Origin: an uncultured SAR86 cluster bacterium
GTDB taxonomy: Bacteria; Pseudomonadota; Gammaproteobacteria; Magnimaribacterales; Magnimaribacteraceae
DNA: 64,000 bases
Assembly (NCBI GenBank): GCA_937773605.1
Contig: CALJVP010000007.1
Coordinates: 19,193-83,192 of the forward strand
Direction of reading: 5' to 3'
This document shows positions 31,020 to 41,153 of the stretch, in pieces (position 1 is the stretch's first letter; each line of letters opens with the position of its first letter). A program made the position numbers and the translations under genes. The notes beneath the pieces are model-generated. The model had not been told where the DNA came from. It did no database searches and saw only the letters and a list, made by a program, of their open reading frames with translations.

Positions 31020-32054
31020 ATGAAAGCATCATCAGAGTTACATGAATTTAATTCAGAGATTATGGGTCATACAGTTGAAGTATCTGTTGTTTTGCCCCCC
31101 AATTTTGAACAGATAAGTGATTCACTTCCACTATTAATTAATCTCCACGGTGGCGGAGGTGATAGAAGTTTTCTATTAAGATCAATGGATATATGGGAAT
31201 CCTTATGGAAAGAAGAGGAGTTACCACCGCTAGTCATGATTTCTTTTTCATCCGGACCTGGAAGCTGGTACAGAGGCAATTGGGAAAAGTTTGTTGTCGA
31301 CGAATTACCCAACTGGGCTGCTAAAAAATTTAACACCAGAACAGACAGGGAGGGAAGCTTGCTAACCGGAGTCTCTATGGGAGGCTATGGATCCCTAAAG
31401 ATTGGTTTTAAGTACCCAGAAAGATTTAAAGCTATAGCGCCTATGGAGCCTGCCATAGAACCCTCCATACACAGAGAAGAAGGAAATAAACGAAATACTT
31501 GGTACAGAATGGAGGCCATGGAAGAAATGGCCTGGGGATCTCCATTCGATGAGAATGCCTGGTTAGAAGACAATCCAGCAACGATAGTCTCTAAGAATGC
31601 CGACCTTATACGCAATAGCGGTCTAGATATTTATTTGGAGGTAGGAGATAAAGATTACATTAATCTTCATGATGGAGCTGAGTACATGCATAGGATACTT
31701 TGGGACAATGACATACGTCATGAATACCATTTAGTAAGATGGGCAGACCACGTTGGTTTGAGCATGGAAAACAGAACTAAAGAAGCACACAGATTTCTTG
31801 CGGCTTCACTGGCTGGAGGTTTGGATGAACCTACAGACCTAATACTCAACACTGAAGAGAAGAAATACTTGGATTGGGTCAATGGAGGCATGCAGAGAGG
31901 AGAGCCTGATCCGTCCGATGGAGAATCATTGATGCATAAAGATCCTAAAAGAGCCCCTACGGTTCACAGGGGGGTTTGGGATCCACTGAAAGAAACTGCT
32001 AAAGATGATCCTGAGATGAAAAGAGCTTACGCCAAGTTGCCGCCTACAAAATAA
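31020..32054 (+). CDS. esterase (alpha/beta hydrolase, esterase D-like)
   Basis: LLINLHGGGGDRSFL; LLTGVSMGGYGSLKIGFKYPERFKAIAPMEPAI; WADHVGLS. Confidence 0.85.
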   Translation: MKASSELHEFNSEIMGHTVEVSVVLPPNFEQISDSLPLLINLHGGGGDRSFLLRSMDIWESLWKEEELPPLVMISFSSGPGSWYRGNWEKFVVDELPNWAAKKFNTRTDREGSLLTGVSMGGYGSLKIGFKYPERFKAIAPMEPAIEPSIHREEGNKRNTWYRMEAMEEMAWGSPFDENAWLEDNPATIVSKNADLIRNSGLDIYLEVGDKDYINLHDGAEYMHRILWDNDIRHEYHLVRWADHVGLSMENRTKEAHRFLAASLAGGLDEPTDLILNTEEKKYLDWVNGGMQRGEPDPSDGESLMHKDPKRAPTVHRGVWDPLKETAKDDPEMKRAYAKLPPTK

Positions 32055-33011
32055 CTAGACAATCGGCAGTTTATTAATAACCTCTTCAACCGAGATATTA
32101 TTAATATCACCGTTGTCTCCAACAATATGGATTTGATTATTTCCTTTGGTGCCAATTAGATTTATATCGGTAGGTCCATACAGAGTTAGGGAAGGGGTAT
32201 TTACCACAGCAGACAGATGGGCAAGGCCAGTGTCAGAGCAAATGCAATAATCTGCATTATCTATGATGTAAGCCACTTCATTTAACGGCAAGATCTCTAA
32301 GGCAGTGGCTTTTTCTGAAACAGATGCAATATCCTTAGCTCTTAATAATTCTTCTTTATTCCCTGAAGGCAATAAAACATTCACCCCATGACCATCAAGG
32401 TGTTTAACCAAATCCTTCCAGCAGGCAACAGGCCATTGTTTAGTTGGCCAGCTAGCATTCTGAACAAGCACAACGTAGGGAGCTGGCAATGCCATTGCTG
32501 GCTCTAAGAATTTAACTTTAGAAATTCCATAGTTGATGTCAGAGGTAGGTGAGTATCCTAGAGAAGATGCCAGTAATTCTTTTTGTCTATCTATGGCATG
32601 TAAGCTCTTGTTGATAGTAACTTTATTAGAATACGCCCAATGCGCTGGATATTCTCTGGAACTGCTTGCATCCATTCCAGTAACCCTGTGATCTGAAAGA
32701 AATGACAGGAAAGCACTCTTAAGGTTATTTTGCATATCGACCACAAAGTCATAATCAGTAGCATTTATTTCTTTTTTTACTAAGTTAAGAGCTTCTCTGG
32801 ATTCTGATGAAAAAAGCTGTTTTTTCCAGTTCCTGTGATCTGTTTTTATTATCTTATCTACAGCAGGATGCCAGCCTGGAACAGATGAAAAGGCTTTATC
32901 CACAACCCAGTCAAAACTTATATTCTTTATATTTTGTTCAGCCTCCGTCAGCGCTGGCAAGGCATGCATCAGATCGCCCATTGAAGTCAGCTTTAGAATT
33001 AAAACTTTCAT
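32055..33011 (-). CDS. waaC: glycosyltransferase family 9, LPS heptosyltransferase I-like
   Basis: MKVLILKLTSMGDLMHALPALTEA; YVVLVQNASWPTKQWPVACWKDLVKHL; CSDTGLAHLSAVVNTPSLTLYGPTDINLIGTKG. Confidence 0.85.
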   Translation of the reverse strand: MKVLILKLTSMGDLMHALPALTEAEQNIKNISFDWVVDKAFSSVPGWHPAVDKIIKTDHRNWKKQLFSSESREALNLVKKEINATDYDFVVDMQNNLKSAFLSFLSDHRVTGMDASSSREYPAHWAYSNKVTINKSLHAIDRQKELLASSLGYSPTSDINYGISKVKFLEPAMALPAPYVVLVQNASWPTKQWPVACWKDLVKHLDGHGVNVLLPSGNKEELLRAKDIASVSEKATALEILPLNEVAYIIDNADYCICSDTGLAHLSAVVNTPSLTLYGPTDINLIGTKGNNQIHIVGDNGDINNISVEEVINKLPIV

Positions 33012-33025
33012 GAATCTAGATAAAC

Positions 33026-33649
33026 CTATGATTTAAAGAGCTGTTTGAAGAATGCACTTAAACGGTGTCTTGTATTATGAAGACCTAGTGATTGAGAGGA
33101 AATGTAGTTGAGTTGCAGAGACAATCTCTTACCTTCATAAGGTTGAAATCCATGCCAACAATTCTCGGTGACTTTAAATCCTACCATGCTTCCAAATGTG
33201 CATGGAACTTCTTCAATGTAGTTGTTTAGATCTTTACTATCTTTTAAAAGTCTCAAGTGTCCTTCATTCTCGTTCCAGTTTAGATTTAGGTACAGCAGAA
33301 CAGTCACGGTTTTGGTGCTTGAATCCGTATGAATTTTTCCGTCCTTTAGTCTTGAATAGCCTCTTAGAGTTGTAACGGCAGGCTTATCCTTTAATTCAAC
33401 TTTAAATTTTTCTTCTAATAATTTTCTAAATTCCGGACCTTCTAGTTCTTTAATCAGATCTTTTATTTTCTGACCGGCATTGACATCAACTGGAAAGCTT
33501 CCTCCTTCAGATATATCAGGAAAATCTTCGACAAGAGCAGACGAGTCAATATCTTCAAGAAAACTGTCAGCAACCGTGAAGAAAGGAAAATAATCGTCCT
33601 GAACTTCAGTCTCTTGAATCTGTTTAAGATTAAGATAGTTACTTGGCAT
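33026..33649 (-). CDS. 2OG-Fe(II) oxygenase
   Basis: GYSRLKDGKIHTDSSTKTVTVLLYLN (HxD) ... CWHGFQPYEGKRLSLQLNYI. Confidence 0.7.
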   Translation of the reverse strand: MPSNYLNLKQIQETEVQDDYFPFFTVADSFLEDIDSSALVEDFPDISEGGSFPVDVNAGQKIKDLIKELEGPEFRKLLEEKFKVELKDKPAVTTLRGYSRLKDGKIHTDSSTKTVTVLLYLNLNWNENEGHLRLLKDSKDLNNYIEEVPCTFGSMVGFKVTENCWHGFQPYEGKRLSLQLNYISSQSLGLHNTRHRLSAFFKQLFKS

Positions 33650-34298
33650 CTTGTTTTTCTTGCTCTTTTAATTGAATTCTTCTTAGAAAAGATATGAAAG
33701 TTTCTGGTTGTTGTCCCCCTTGTATGAGGTATTGATCATTAATAATGTAGGTAGGAACTGCTCCAATGCTTCTTTCTATTGAATCAAGTTCTTGATTTTC
33801 TACTTCTTTGGCTCCCGTGTCAGATTCTAAGAAAGTTATAACCTCTGATTTATCAAGTCCCACTTCATATGCAATTTTTGCAAGAACTTCAATTGAACCT
33901 ACGTCTTTGCCATTCGTGAAGTATGCGTAAAACAGGGCTTCTGATAATTCGTTTTGCACGTTCTTTTGCTCCGCATACCAAAGTAATCTATGGGCAAGAA
34001 AGGTATTTGGTATTCTCTTTGTTTTAGAGAAATTAAAGTCAAATTCTAAATCTTTACCAATACTTACAATTTCGTCATAAACTCCATTACCGCGATTAGA
34101 TCCAAATTTTTGCTGCATATAAAGTTCTTTATCATATCCATTCTCAGGAATTTCAGGATGCAATTCATAGGGTTTCCAAGAAATTTTAAATGAGAGTTCA
34201 TTTTCAAGTTCTTCAATCGCTTTCTTTAAGTTTCGAAAACCTATGACACACCAAGGGCATACCACATCTGAAACTATTTCTATTTTGAGAGTATCCAT
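33639..34298 (-). CDS. DsbA-family (FrnE-like) oxidoreductase
   Basis: IEIVSDVVCPWCVIGFRNL (CPWC); SIGAVPTYIINDQYLIQGGQQPETF. Confidence 0.9.
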   Translation of the reverse strand: MDTLKIEIVSDVVCPWCVIGFRNLKKAIEELENELSFKISWKPYELHPEIPENGYDKELYMQQKFGSNRGNGVYDEIVSIGKDLEFDFNFSKTKRIPNTFLAHRLLWYAEQKNVQNELSEALFYAYFTNGKDVGSIEVLAKIAYEVGLDKSEVITFLESDTGAKEVENQELDSIERSIGAVPTYIINDQYLIQGGQQPETFISFLRRIQLKEQEKQDAK

Positions 34299-34323
34299 AT
34301 CAACAATTATTTATTTAGATAAA

Positions 34324-34333
34324 TGCTATAGTA
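34324..34333 (+). promoter_or_regulatory. extended -10-like motif TGCTATAGTA upstream of LOG-family gene
   Basis: Same 10-mer as 28975..28984 and 29601..29610; about 30 nt before the likely ATG at 34363. Confidence 0.5.
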
Positions 34334-34362
34334 ATGTTTGTAAAAATCCATTAAAAAGCGTT

Positions 34363-34944
34363 ATGAAAACAATCTGTGTTTATGCCGGTTCTTCCTTAGG
34401 CAACAAAGAATCTTTTAGTACAGCAGCTACTAATCTAGGCCATGCCTTAGTTAATTCAGGTTTTTCAATGGTCTACGGCGGAGGTAGCAGAGGCCTAATG
34501 GGAGTTGTAGCCGATGCGGTGTTGAGTAAAGAAGGGCATGTCACTGGAATAATAACAAAACAATTAGACGACATAGAGGTAGGTCATAAAGATCTCACAG
34601 TATTGGAAGTTGTTGATACGATGCATGAGAGGAAAGCCCGTATGGCAGAGCTTTCTGGTTCAGTCATTTCTCTTCCAGGCGGTGTTGGTACCTGGGAAGA
34701 GTTCTACGAAGCACTGGCCTGGAATCAGTTGGGTTTTTATTCTAAGCCTATTATTTTGCTTAATATTGATAACTATTATGATGATCTTTTCAACTTCACG
34801 ACTAAATCAGTGAAAGAAGGCTTCTTGCCTCAGAAAACTTATGAAGATTTATTTCTAGTAGATAACATTGATGAAGCTATTAGTATTGTTGTCAATTTTA
34901 AGAAGAAAGACGGAAAAGATTGGTTTGAACGACTTGAAAGATAG
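34363..34944 (+). CDS. LOG-family protein (cytokinin riboside 5'-monophosphate phosphoribohydrolase-like)
   Basis: MKTICVYAGSSLGNKESF; VYGGGSRGLMGVVADAV; SLPGGVGTWEEFYEALAWNQLG; listed ORF extends upstream to 34243 without support. Confidence 0.92.
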   Translation: MKTICVYAGSSLGNKESFSTAATNLGHALVNSGFSMVYGGGSRGLMGVVADAVLSKEGHVTGIITKQLDDIEVGHKDLTVLEVVDTMHERKARMAELSGSVISLPGGVGTWEEFYEALAWNQLGFYSKPIILLNIDNYYDDLFNFTTKSVKEGFLPQKTYEDLFLVDNIDEAISIVVNFKKKDGKDWFERLER

Positions 34945-35210
34945 AGTAATCTATTTAAGAATACACTATAAATCATTGATTTTATTATTTAAATAAAATA
35001 TTTATTATTATTAGTTGCAAAATCTTTCATTTTTTTATAAATTTAGATAAGGACATATTTCGGAAAGAACTAGAACTCGAGACCCGGATCTGGAAGAAAA
35101 TGGACAGAAGAAGAAGGGTGAAAGGAACAACGAAAGTTGACCATCTGTGAGCTGGAAAGGGTACTAGCCACACAGTGAGTAACCCACACTGACCCCTTCA
35201 ACTTCGAATT

Positions 35211-35756
35211 CTAGTAATTGAACGTCTTAATCAGTTGGTAAGAGGTTTTTCCGGATTCAAACTCACTTTCATAAACATCAATATTTGAAACTAAGCTCTT
35301 TATGGGTTCCTCCAGTTCTGGAATCTCAAAACCAGCTCTTTCCTTCTCTTTAAACCTACCTAGAGTAATGTGGGGGTGGTATTTTTTAAGGTGGGTCTCA
35401 AATCCTATCGTATTGATTATATCTTCTATTTTGCTGTGTATTTTTTTAAGCTGAGGTGTTGGATTTATATTGGCAACTAGAACCTGACCGTTGTCGTTCG
35501 GAAAAAGTGAAATAGAGTTAATTTCCAAAGCAATTTGGGATTTAGAAGTGGTTATTTTTTCTAAATTAATAAACATCTCGTCAATTTGCTCTGGTTCCAT
35601 TGAGCCTATGAAATTAAGAGTAATATGATGACTGTTGTTGTTTTGCCAAGAGATGGTGTGATCTTTTAAGAGTCCGGACTTTAGGTCTTTCTTTATTTCA
35701 ATTATTTTATCGTTAAGTTCCTTAACTGGCGTTAAGGCTATAAATACTCTTGCCAT
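35211..35756 (-). CDS. thpR: RNA 2',3'-cyclic phosphodiesterase (2H family)
   Basis: ARVFIALTPVKEL; HHITLNFIG and HPHITLGRFK (paired HxTx motifs). Confidence 0.9.
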   Translation of the reverse strand: MARVFIALTPVKELNDKIIEIKKDLKSGLLKDHTISWQNNNSHHITLNFIGSMEPEQIDEMFINLEKITTSKSQIALEINSISLFPNDNGQVLVANINPTPQLKKIHSKIEDIINTIGFETHLKKYHPHITLGRFKEKERAGFEIPELEEPIKSLVSNIDVYESEFESGKTSYQLIKTFNY

Positions 35757-35848
35757 CTTTTCTTTTTTTATTGATCATAATGATTACTTTTATTGAATCA
35801 AGCACTTTATATATGTTCTTAAGTTAGAATAACCATTGGAGAAATTAA

Positions 35849-36868
35849 TTGAGTAAAAAACAAAGAATTCTAACTGGCATAACGACAAGCGGCATACCTC
35901 ATTTAGGTAACTTATCTGGTGCGATTTTACCCGCAATTAATGCAAGTAATGATGAGCATACGTCCTCTTTTTTATTTCTTGCTGATTATCATTCATTAAT
36001 TAAGAACCTTGATCCATCTCTAACGCATGATTCTAGTTTTGAAATAGCTGCTTGCTGGCTAGCTTGTGGTCTTAACCCTGAAAAAGTAACTTTTTATCGT
36101 CAATCAGATATTCCTCATATATTTGAACTCACTTGGATATTGAGTTGCTTGTCTGCAAAAGGACTGTTGAATAGAGCTCATGCTTACAAGGCAGCTGTGG
36201 CTGAAAACGAAACTGTTGGATCAAAAGATCTTGATAAAGGCATCACAATGGGCCTCTTTAACTATCCTGTACTAATGGCAGCCGACATATTGATGTTTAA
36301 TGCAAATATTGTTCCGGTTGGACAAGATCAAAAACAACATATAGAAATGACAAGAGATATTGCTACAAGATTTAATCATCATTACGGGGATATATTTACA
36401 ATCCCTGAAGCTCTGATAGACGATGAAAAGGGAGTCTTACCCGGACTGGACGGTCAAAAAATGAGTAAATCGTACAAGAACGTCATTCCTGTTTTTACAG
36501 AGACTGATAGTTTAAGAAAAGCAGTCATGAAAATTAAGACTAACTCTAAAGAACCAGGTGAACCGAAAGATACGGAAAATTGCACGATCTTTAAGATCTA
36601 CAAATCCTTTTCAAACTCAGAAGAGATCAATCAGCTGGCTTTAAAATATAAAGAGGGTATAGCTTGGGGAGAAGCAAAAGAAATACTCTTTCAAAAGTTA
36701 GAAGATAATCTGTCGGGTTACAAATCTGAATACACTAAAATAATCGGCGACAGAGCTCACGTAGAAGAGACTCTAGTTTTGGGATCAAAGAAAGCACTGG
36801 AAGTGTCTCTACCATTGATAGAGCAAGTAAGAAAAGCAGTAGGTATAAAAGGATTTGCGAAACTCTAA
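35849..36868 (+). CDS. trpS: tryptophan--tRNA ligase
   Basis: RILTGITTSGIPHLGNLSGAI; GQDQKQHIEMTRDIATRFN; DGQKMSKSYKN. Confidence 0.95.
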   Translation: MSKKQRILTGITTSGIPHLGNLSGAILPAINASNDEHTSSFLFLADYHSLIKNLDPSLTHDSSFEIAACWLACGLNPEKVTFYRQSDIPHIFELTWILSCLSAKGLLNRAHAYKAAVAENETVGSKDLDKGITMGLFNYPVLMAADILMFNANIVPVGQDQKQHIEMTRDIATRFNHHYGDIFTIPEALIDDEKGVLPGLDGQKMSKSYKNVIPVFTETDSLRKAVMKIKTNSKEPGEPKDTENCTIFKIYKSFSNSEEINQLALKYKEGIAWGEAKEILFQKLEDNLSGYKSEYTKIIGDRAHVEETLVLGSKKALEVSLPLIEQVRKAVGIKGFAKL

Positions 36869-37430
36869 TAAAAGAAAAGTAATACCAATACACTCTGCTT
36901 GGAATTTTACTTTAGATTCAAAAAGCACTCTAAGATTGCATGAACATGGATTGATACGAGTATTTAAAATTCTAATAGATAAAAAATCAAAAGAATTCAA
37001 TCCCTATAATTTTTTTTCATCCCTAATAGATAGTGATTTTTATCAAGAACTATTTTTTGATCATTTCAGTCAAATAAGTAAAGGAAAGCATGGTCCTTTT
37101 TTAACAGAGAACATTGCCCCAGATAACTTCTCTGAAGAAAAAAATAAGGTTTTCAAAGAAGAATTCTTACAAATAGTAGCTTCACCTAAATGGGGATGTC
37201 CTAAAATTTCTGAGGATGCTTTTGAAAAGATAAAACTTTTACTGGATCATGTGGTTACAGACAGTACAAGGGTTTATTTTTTAGACAAATGCAGGACGTT
37301 CAATACTTCTTCTAATGAAGCTAAAATTTATGAACATGAATGGTCTCATAATTTATCAAGTTTTTACGAATTTATTTTATACGATCCGGAGGTCAAAACA
37401 GGTCACATATTGATACTGACTTATGAGTAA
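36855..37430 (+). CDS. hypothetical protein (191 aa), no family recognised
   Basis: Long ORF overlapping trpS 3' end by 14 nt and next MFS start by 8 nt, consistent with an operon; no known motif seen. Confidence 0.7.
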   Translation: MRNSNKRKVIPIHSAWNFTLDSKSTLRLHEHGLIRVFKILIDKKSKEFNPYNFFSSLIDSDFYQELFFDHFSQISKGKHGPFLTENIAPDNFSEEKNKVFKEEFLQIVASPKWGCPKISEDAFEKIKLLLDHVVTDSTRVYFLDKCRTFNTSSNEAKIYEHEWSHNLSSFYEFILYDPEVKTGHILILTYE

Positions 37431-38682
37431 GCCATTATCGAAGTTACCCTCAACTATCTGGATTCTCTCTGCAGGATTACTATGCGTTGGCGCAGGCCAA
37501 TCAGTAATTTTCATTACAATACCTCCCTTAGCAAGGGATTTAGGATTATCTGAAATTCAAATTGGTTCAATTTTCGCTTCATCTGCTTTAGCGTGGATGA
37601 TCTTAAGCCCTTTTTGGGGAAAATTAAGCGACAGAATTGGAAGAAAAAAAGTAGTCATTATTGGACTGGTGGGTTTTTCTATTTCACTGATGTTATTTAG
37701 CTTAACTATTTCTTTAGGAGAGAAGGGAGTTTTGCACGGCAGTATTCTTTTTGCTTTATTGATAGCAGCAAGATTAATTAATGGAATGTTTGGCAGTGCA
37801 ACAAGACCGTCTTCTGGAGCCTGGGTAGCAGATATCACCGACGCAGAAGACAGAAGTCGTGCGTTCGCAAGACTAGATTCTGGGTTTTCAATGGGCAGAA
37901 TACTTGGTCCGGCTTTAGCAGGGTTTTTACTTCTAATTTCTTATACCGCTCCCTTTTATCTTTTTGCTTTTATGGCTTTCATTGTGATGATTCTAATAAC
38001 AAGAGAAAAAGCCTATAAAGGCTCTCAAATTCTTTCTAAGGATCATATCTTTATAAAAACCTATGATCCGCGGGTATGGCCCTTTCTTGTTGTTTCGGCG
38101 GCCTTCGGAATTTGCAATGCAGCTCTTGTGCAAACCTCTTCCTTTTATTTTCAAGACGTAATTGTGCCGTTTTCAGAGAACTACATCGCTATAGCAAGCG
38201 CGGGCTTTATGTTAACCGCGTTGGGAATCTTATCCGGACAACTTATTATTGCAGATAGGCTACAAACATCTCCAGGGTCTCTGATAAGAGCAGGGGCGGT
38301 ATTTCTATGTTTATCTTTATTGGGTGTTGCGTTAAGTAATTCTTTGTTAGAAATATATACATCCTTGTTTTTTTACGGTGTAGGAGGAGGAATGCTTGGT
38401 CCAGGAATTTCTTCTTCTCTTTCTTTATCGGTAGGTAAAGAAAATCAAGGTGCAGCGAGTGGGTTTCTGGGTATGGTTATACCTATAGGCCATGTCATTT
38501 CACCTCTAATTGCCATGCCATTATATGTTTTATCACCTAAAGCCCCTTATCTATTAGGTGTTTTTGTCATGTTAGTGGCCATAGTTTTCATTTTTTCTAA
38601 TTCAAGACATCAGTGGATAAGAAAAAAAGGCTACAGAGAACTACCGACAAAAACTATAGAGGATTCTCTGGATATCGGTTAA
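37423..38682 (+). CDS. MFS transporter
   Basis: 12-TM pattern; SPFWGKLSDRIGRKKVVIIGLVGFSISL MFS signature. Confidence 0.92.
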   Translation: MSKPLSKLPSTIWILSAGLLCVGAGQSVIFITIPPLARDLGLSEIQIGSIFASSALAWMILSPFWGKLSDRIGRKKVVIIGLVGFSISLMLFSLTISLGEKGVLHGSILFALLIAARLINGMFGSATRPSSGAWVADITDAEDRSRAFARLDSGFSMGRILGPALAGFLLLISYTAPFYLFAFMAFIVMILITREKAYKGSQILSKDHIFIKTYDPRVWPFLVVSAAFGICNAALVQTSSFYFQDVIVPFSENYIAIASAGFMLTALGILSGQLIIADRLQTSPGSLIRAGAVFLCLSLLGVALSNSLLEIYTSLFFYGVGGGMLGPGISSSLSLSVGKENQGAASGFLGMVIPIGHVISPLIAMPLYVLSPKAPYLLGVFVMLVAIVFIFSNSRHQWIRKKGYRELPTKTIEDSLDIG

Positions 38683-38762
38683 TAAATGGTATCATTGGAT
38701 CATTCCTGAGTCTCTTGAAGACTCTTACAGGTTCAACAAAAAAATGAATAAGGAGACGATTA

Positions 38763-39656
38763 ATGTTTAAAGAAGATCTATTGAAAGGAAAAAGAATTCT
38801 AGTTACTGGAGGAGGTTCTGGGCTGGGCAAAGAAATGTCTAGATACTTTCTTAAGTACGGAGCGGAAGTTTTAATTTGTGGACGCAGAGTAGGTGTCTTA
38901 GAGGAAACAGCTAAAGAATTAATGGATGAACAGGGCGGTTCTGTAAAATGCTATGGCCTAGACATAAGAGGACCTCAAGACGTTGATAACGTAATTAATG
39001 AAATCTTTGAAGAAGCTCCATTGGATGGTCTTGTTAATAACGCAGCAGGAAATTTTATCTCTAGAACAGAAGATCTCTCTCACAGAGGTTTTGATGCGAT
39101 AGCCAGCATTGTTTTCCATGGAACTTTTTACGTAACTCACGCTGTGGGTAAAAGATGGTTAGAGCTTGGAAGGCCAGGCAATATTATATCTATACTAGCA
39201 ACTTGGGTTTGGACGGGATCTGCCTTTACGGTGCCTTCAGCTATGTCAAAGAGTGGAATACATTCAATGACACAATCCCTGGCAACAGAATGGGGAAAAA
39301 CGGGTGTTCGAATTAATGCAATAGCTCCAGGCCCTTTTCCCACAGAAGGAGCTTGGGCAAGACTGTCTCCTAATCAAGACCCTGATGAAGCTAAATCTGA
39401 CTCCAGTGGTGCTTATAGTCAAAATCCTATGGGTAGAGTGGGAGAGATGGAAGAATTAGGGAACTTAGCTACTTTTCTTATGTCTGATGGGTGCAATTAC
39501 TTGAATGGCCAAACCATAGCAATAGATGGAGCTGAATACCTTACTGGTGGTACTTTTTATAGACAATTAGCATCTTTAAAAGATGAAGATTGGGACGCTT
39601 TGAGAGATTCCATTAAAAGCACAAATGAGAAAGATAAGGCTAAAAGGTCTGTCTAA
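38763..39656 (+). CDS. SDR family oxidoreductase (2,4-dienoyl-CoA reductase-like)
   Basis: GKRILVTGGGSGLGKEMSRYFLKYGAEVLICGRR; VNNAAGNFISRTEDLS; INAIAPGPFPTEGAWARL. Confidence 0.88.
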   Translation: MFKEDLLKGKRILVTGGGSGLGKEMSRYFLKYGAEVLICGRRVGVLEETAKELMDEQGGSVKCYGLDIRGPQDVDNVINEIFEEAPLDGLVNNAAGNFISRTEDLSHRGFDAIASIVFHGTFYVTHAVGKRWLELGRPGNIISILATWVWTGSAFTVPSAMSKSGIHSMTQSLATEWGKTGVRINAIAPGPFPTEGAWARLSPNQDPDEAKSDSSGAYSQNPMGRVGEMEELGNLATFLMSDGCNYLNGQTIAIDGAEYLTGGTFYRQLASLKDEDWDALRDSIKSTNEKDKAKRSV

Positions 39657-39685
39657 ATAAATTTAAGATAACTTAGGAGAGAACA

Positions 39686-41116
39686 ATGGATACAACAGCA
39701 AATGAAATGAAGAGAGTATTGGAATTACAGAAACAATTAAACATTACTGAAGGAGCTCCAAGTGCAGCTTTGAGAGCGGATAGGCTAGATAGGTGTATGG
39801 CAATGGTTAGTGCTTATAAAAAAGAAATTGTTGAATCTATGCAAGATGATTTTGGAAATAGAGACCCTATTATGAGTGCTACTACTGAAGTTGATTCAGT
39901 TATTGGGCCAATGGTGCACGCGAAGAAAAATCTAAAAAAATGGATGAAATCAGAAAAAAGAAAAGCATCTATTGCAGGAACAGGCCCTTTATTGTCTTTG
40001 ACCGGAGCCAAAGCTGTAATCAATTATCAGCCTAAAGGTGTGGTTGGTGTCATAAGTCCTTGGAATTTCCCAGTTAATTTAGCCTTGGCCCCACTGGCGG
40101 GTATTATTGCTGCAGGAAATAGAGTCATGCTTAAGCCTTCTGAATTAACTCCTTCTTCATCTGATCTGATGAAAAAGATGATTAATGAATATTTCGATGA
40201 ATCTGAAATCGCTGTTTTTACTGGTGATCCGGCAGTGGGTGCTGCTTTTAGTGCCTTGGCGTTTGATCACATGTTATTTACCGGTGGCACAGAGATAGCA
40301 AAGCATGTAATGAGAGCAGCAGCAGATAATTTAGTACCTTTAACTTTAGAGCTAGGTGGAAAATCTCCAGTAGTTGTCGGTCAAAGTTCAAAAATGCAAG
40401 ATGTAGCACAAAGGGTTATGCAAGGAAAAACCATGAATGCAGGTCAAATATGCTTAGCTCCTGATTATGCTTTAGTACCAGAAGGAAGAGTAAATGAGTT
40501 TGTAGATGCTGCCGTGTCTGTAACCTCAGAAATGTTCCCTGAAATGAAAGATAATGATGACTACACATCAATAATCAATCAAAAACATTACGATAGAATC
40601 CAAGGATATTTGACAGATGCTAAAGAAAAAGGAGCAGAAGTAGTTGAAATAAACCCTAGTAATGAAGATTTTTCACAACAACCGCATCATAAAATACCTC
40701 CAACAATAGTTCTTAATCCTACTGAAGATATGCAGATTATGCAGGAAGAGATATTTGGACCTGTATTGCCTGTAAAGACTTACTCGAATGTTTCAGAGAG
40801 TGTTGATTATATTAACTCTAAAGACAGACCTCTTGGTTTGTATTATTTTGGTAAAGATAAAAAAGAACAAGATTTTGTCTTGAATAATACAACCTCCGGA
40901 GGGGTAACGGTAAACGATGTTATTTCACATATTCAAATGGAGGATCTTCCATTTGGAGGTGTTGGCCCGAGTGGCATGGGTTCTTATCATGGCCATGATG
41001 GTTTTAAAGAATTTAGCCATGCCAAAGCAACTTACACCCAATCAAAATTAAACTTAATGAAGATAGCCGGACTTGTTCCTCCGTACAAGAAGAAAGAAGA
41101 AAAACCTTCTGCTTAG
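39686..41116 (+). CDS. coniferyl aldehyde dehydrogenase-like aldehyde dehydrogenase
   Basis: GVVGVISPWNFPVNLALAPLAGIIAAGNRVMLKPSE; LELGGKSPVVV; MNAGQICLAPDYALVP. Confidence 0.88.
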   Translation: MDTTANEMKRVLELQKQLNITEGAPSAALRADRLDRCMAMVSAYKKEIVESMQDDFGNRDPIMSATTEVDSVIGPMVHAKKNLKKWMKSEKRKASIAGTGPLLSLTGAKAVINYQPKGVVGVISPWNFPVNLALAPLAGIIAAGNRVMLKPSELTPSSSDLMKKMINEYFDESEIAVFTGDPAVGAAFSALAFDHMLFTGGTEIAKHVMRAAADNLVPLTLELGGKSPVVVGQSSKMQDVAQRVMQGKTMNAGQICLAPDYALVPEGRVNEFVDAAVSVTSEMFPEMKDNDDYTSIINQKHYDRIQGYLTDAKEKGAEVVEINPSNEDFSQQPHHKIPPTIVLNPTEDMQIMQEEIFGPVLPVKTYSNVSESVDYINSKDRPLGLYYFGKDKKEQDFVLNNTTSGGVTVNDVISHIQMEDLPFGGVGPSGMGSYHGHDGFKEFSHAKATYTQSKLNLMKIAGLVPPYKKKEEKPSA

Positions 41117-41153
41117 ATTTTTTTAGGAATATATTTTCAGGCTTAGAATTCTA

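Noticed and set aside
38690-38760. GAGTCT...AGACTC hairpin before the SDR gene at 38763
   Set aside because: Short stem without a T-tract; too weak to call a terminator or riboswitch.
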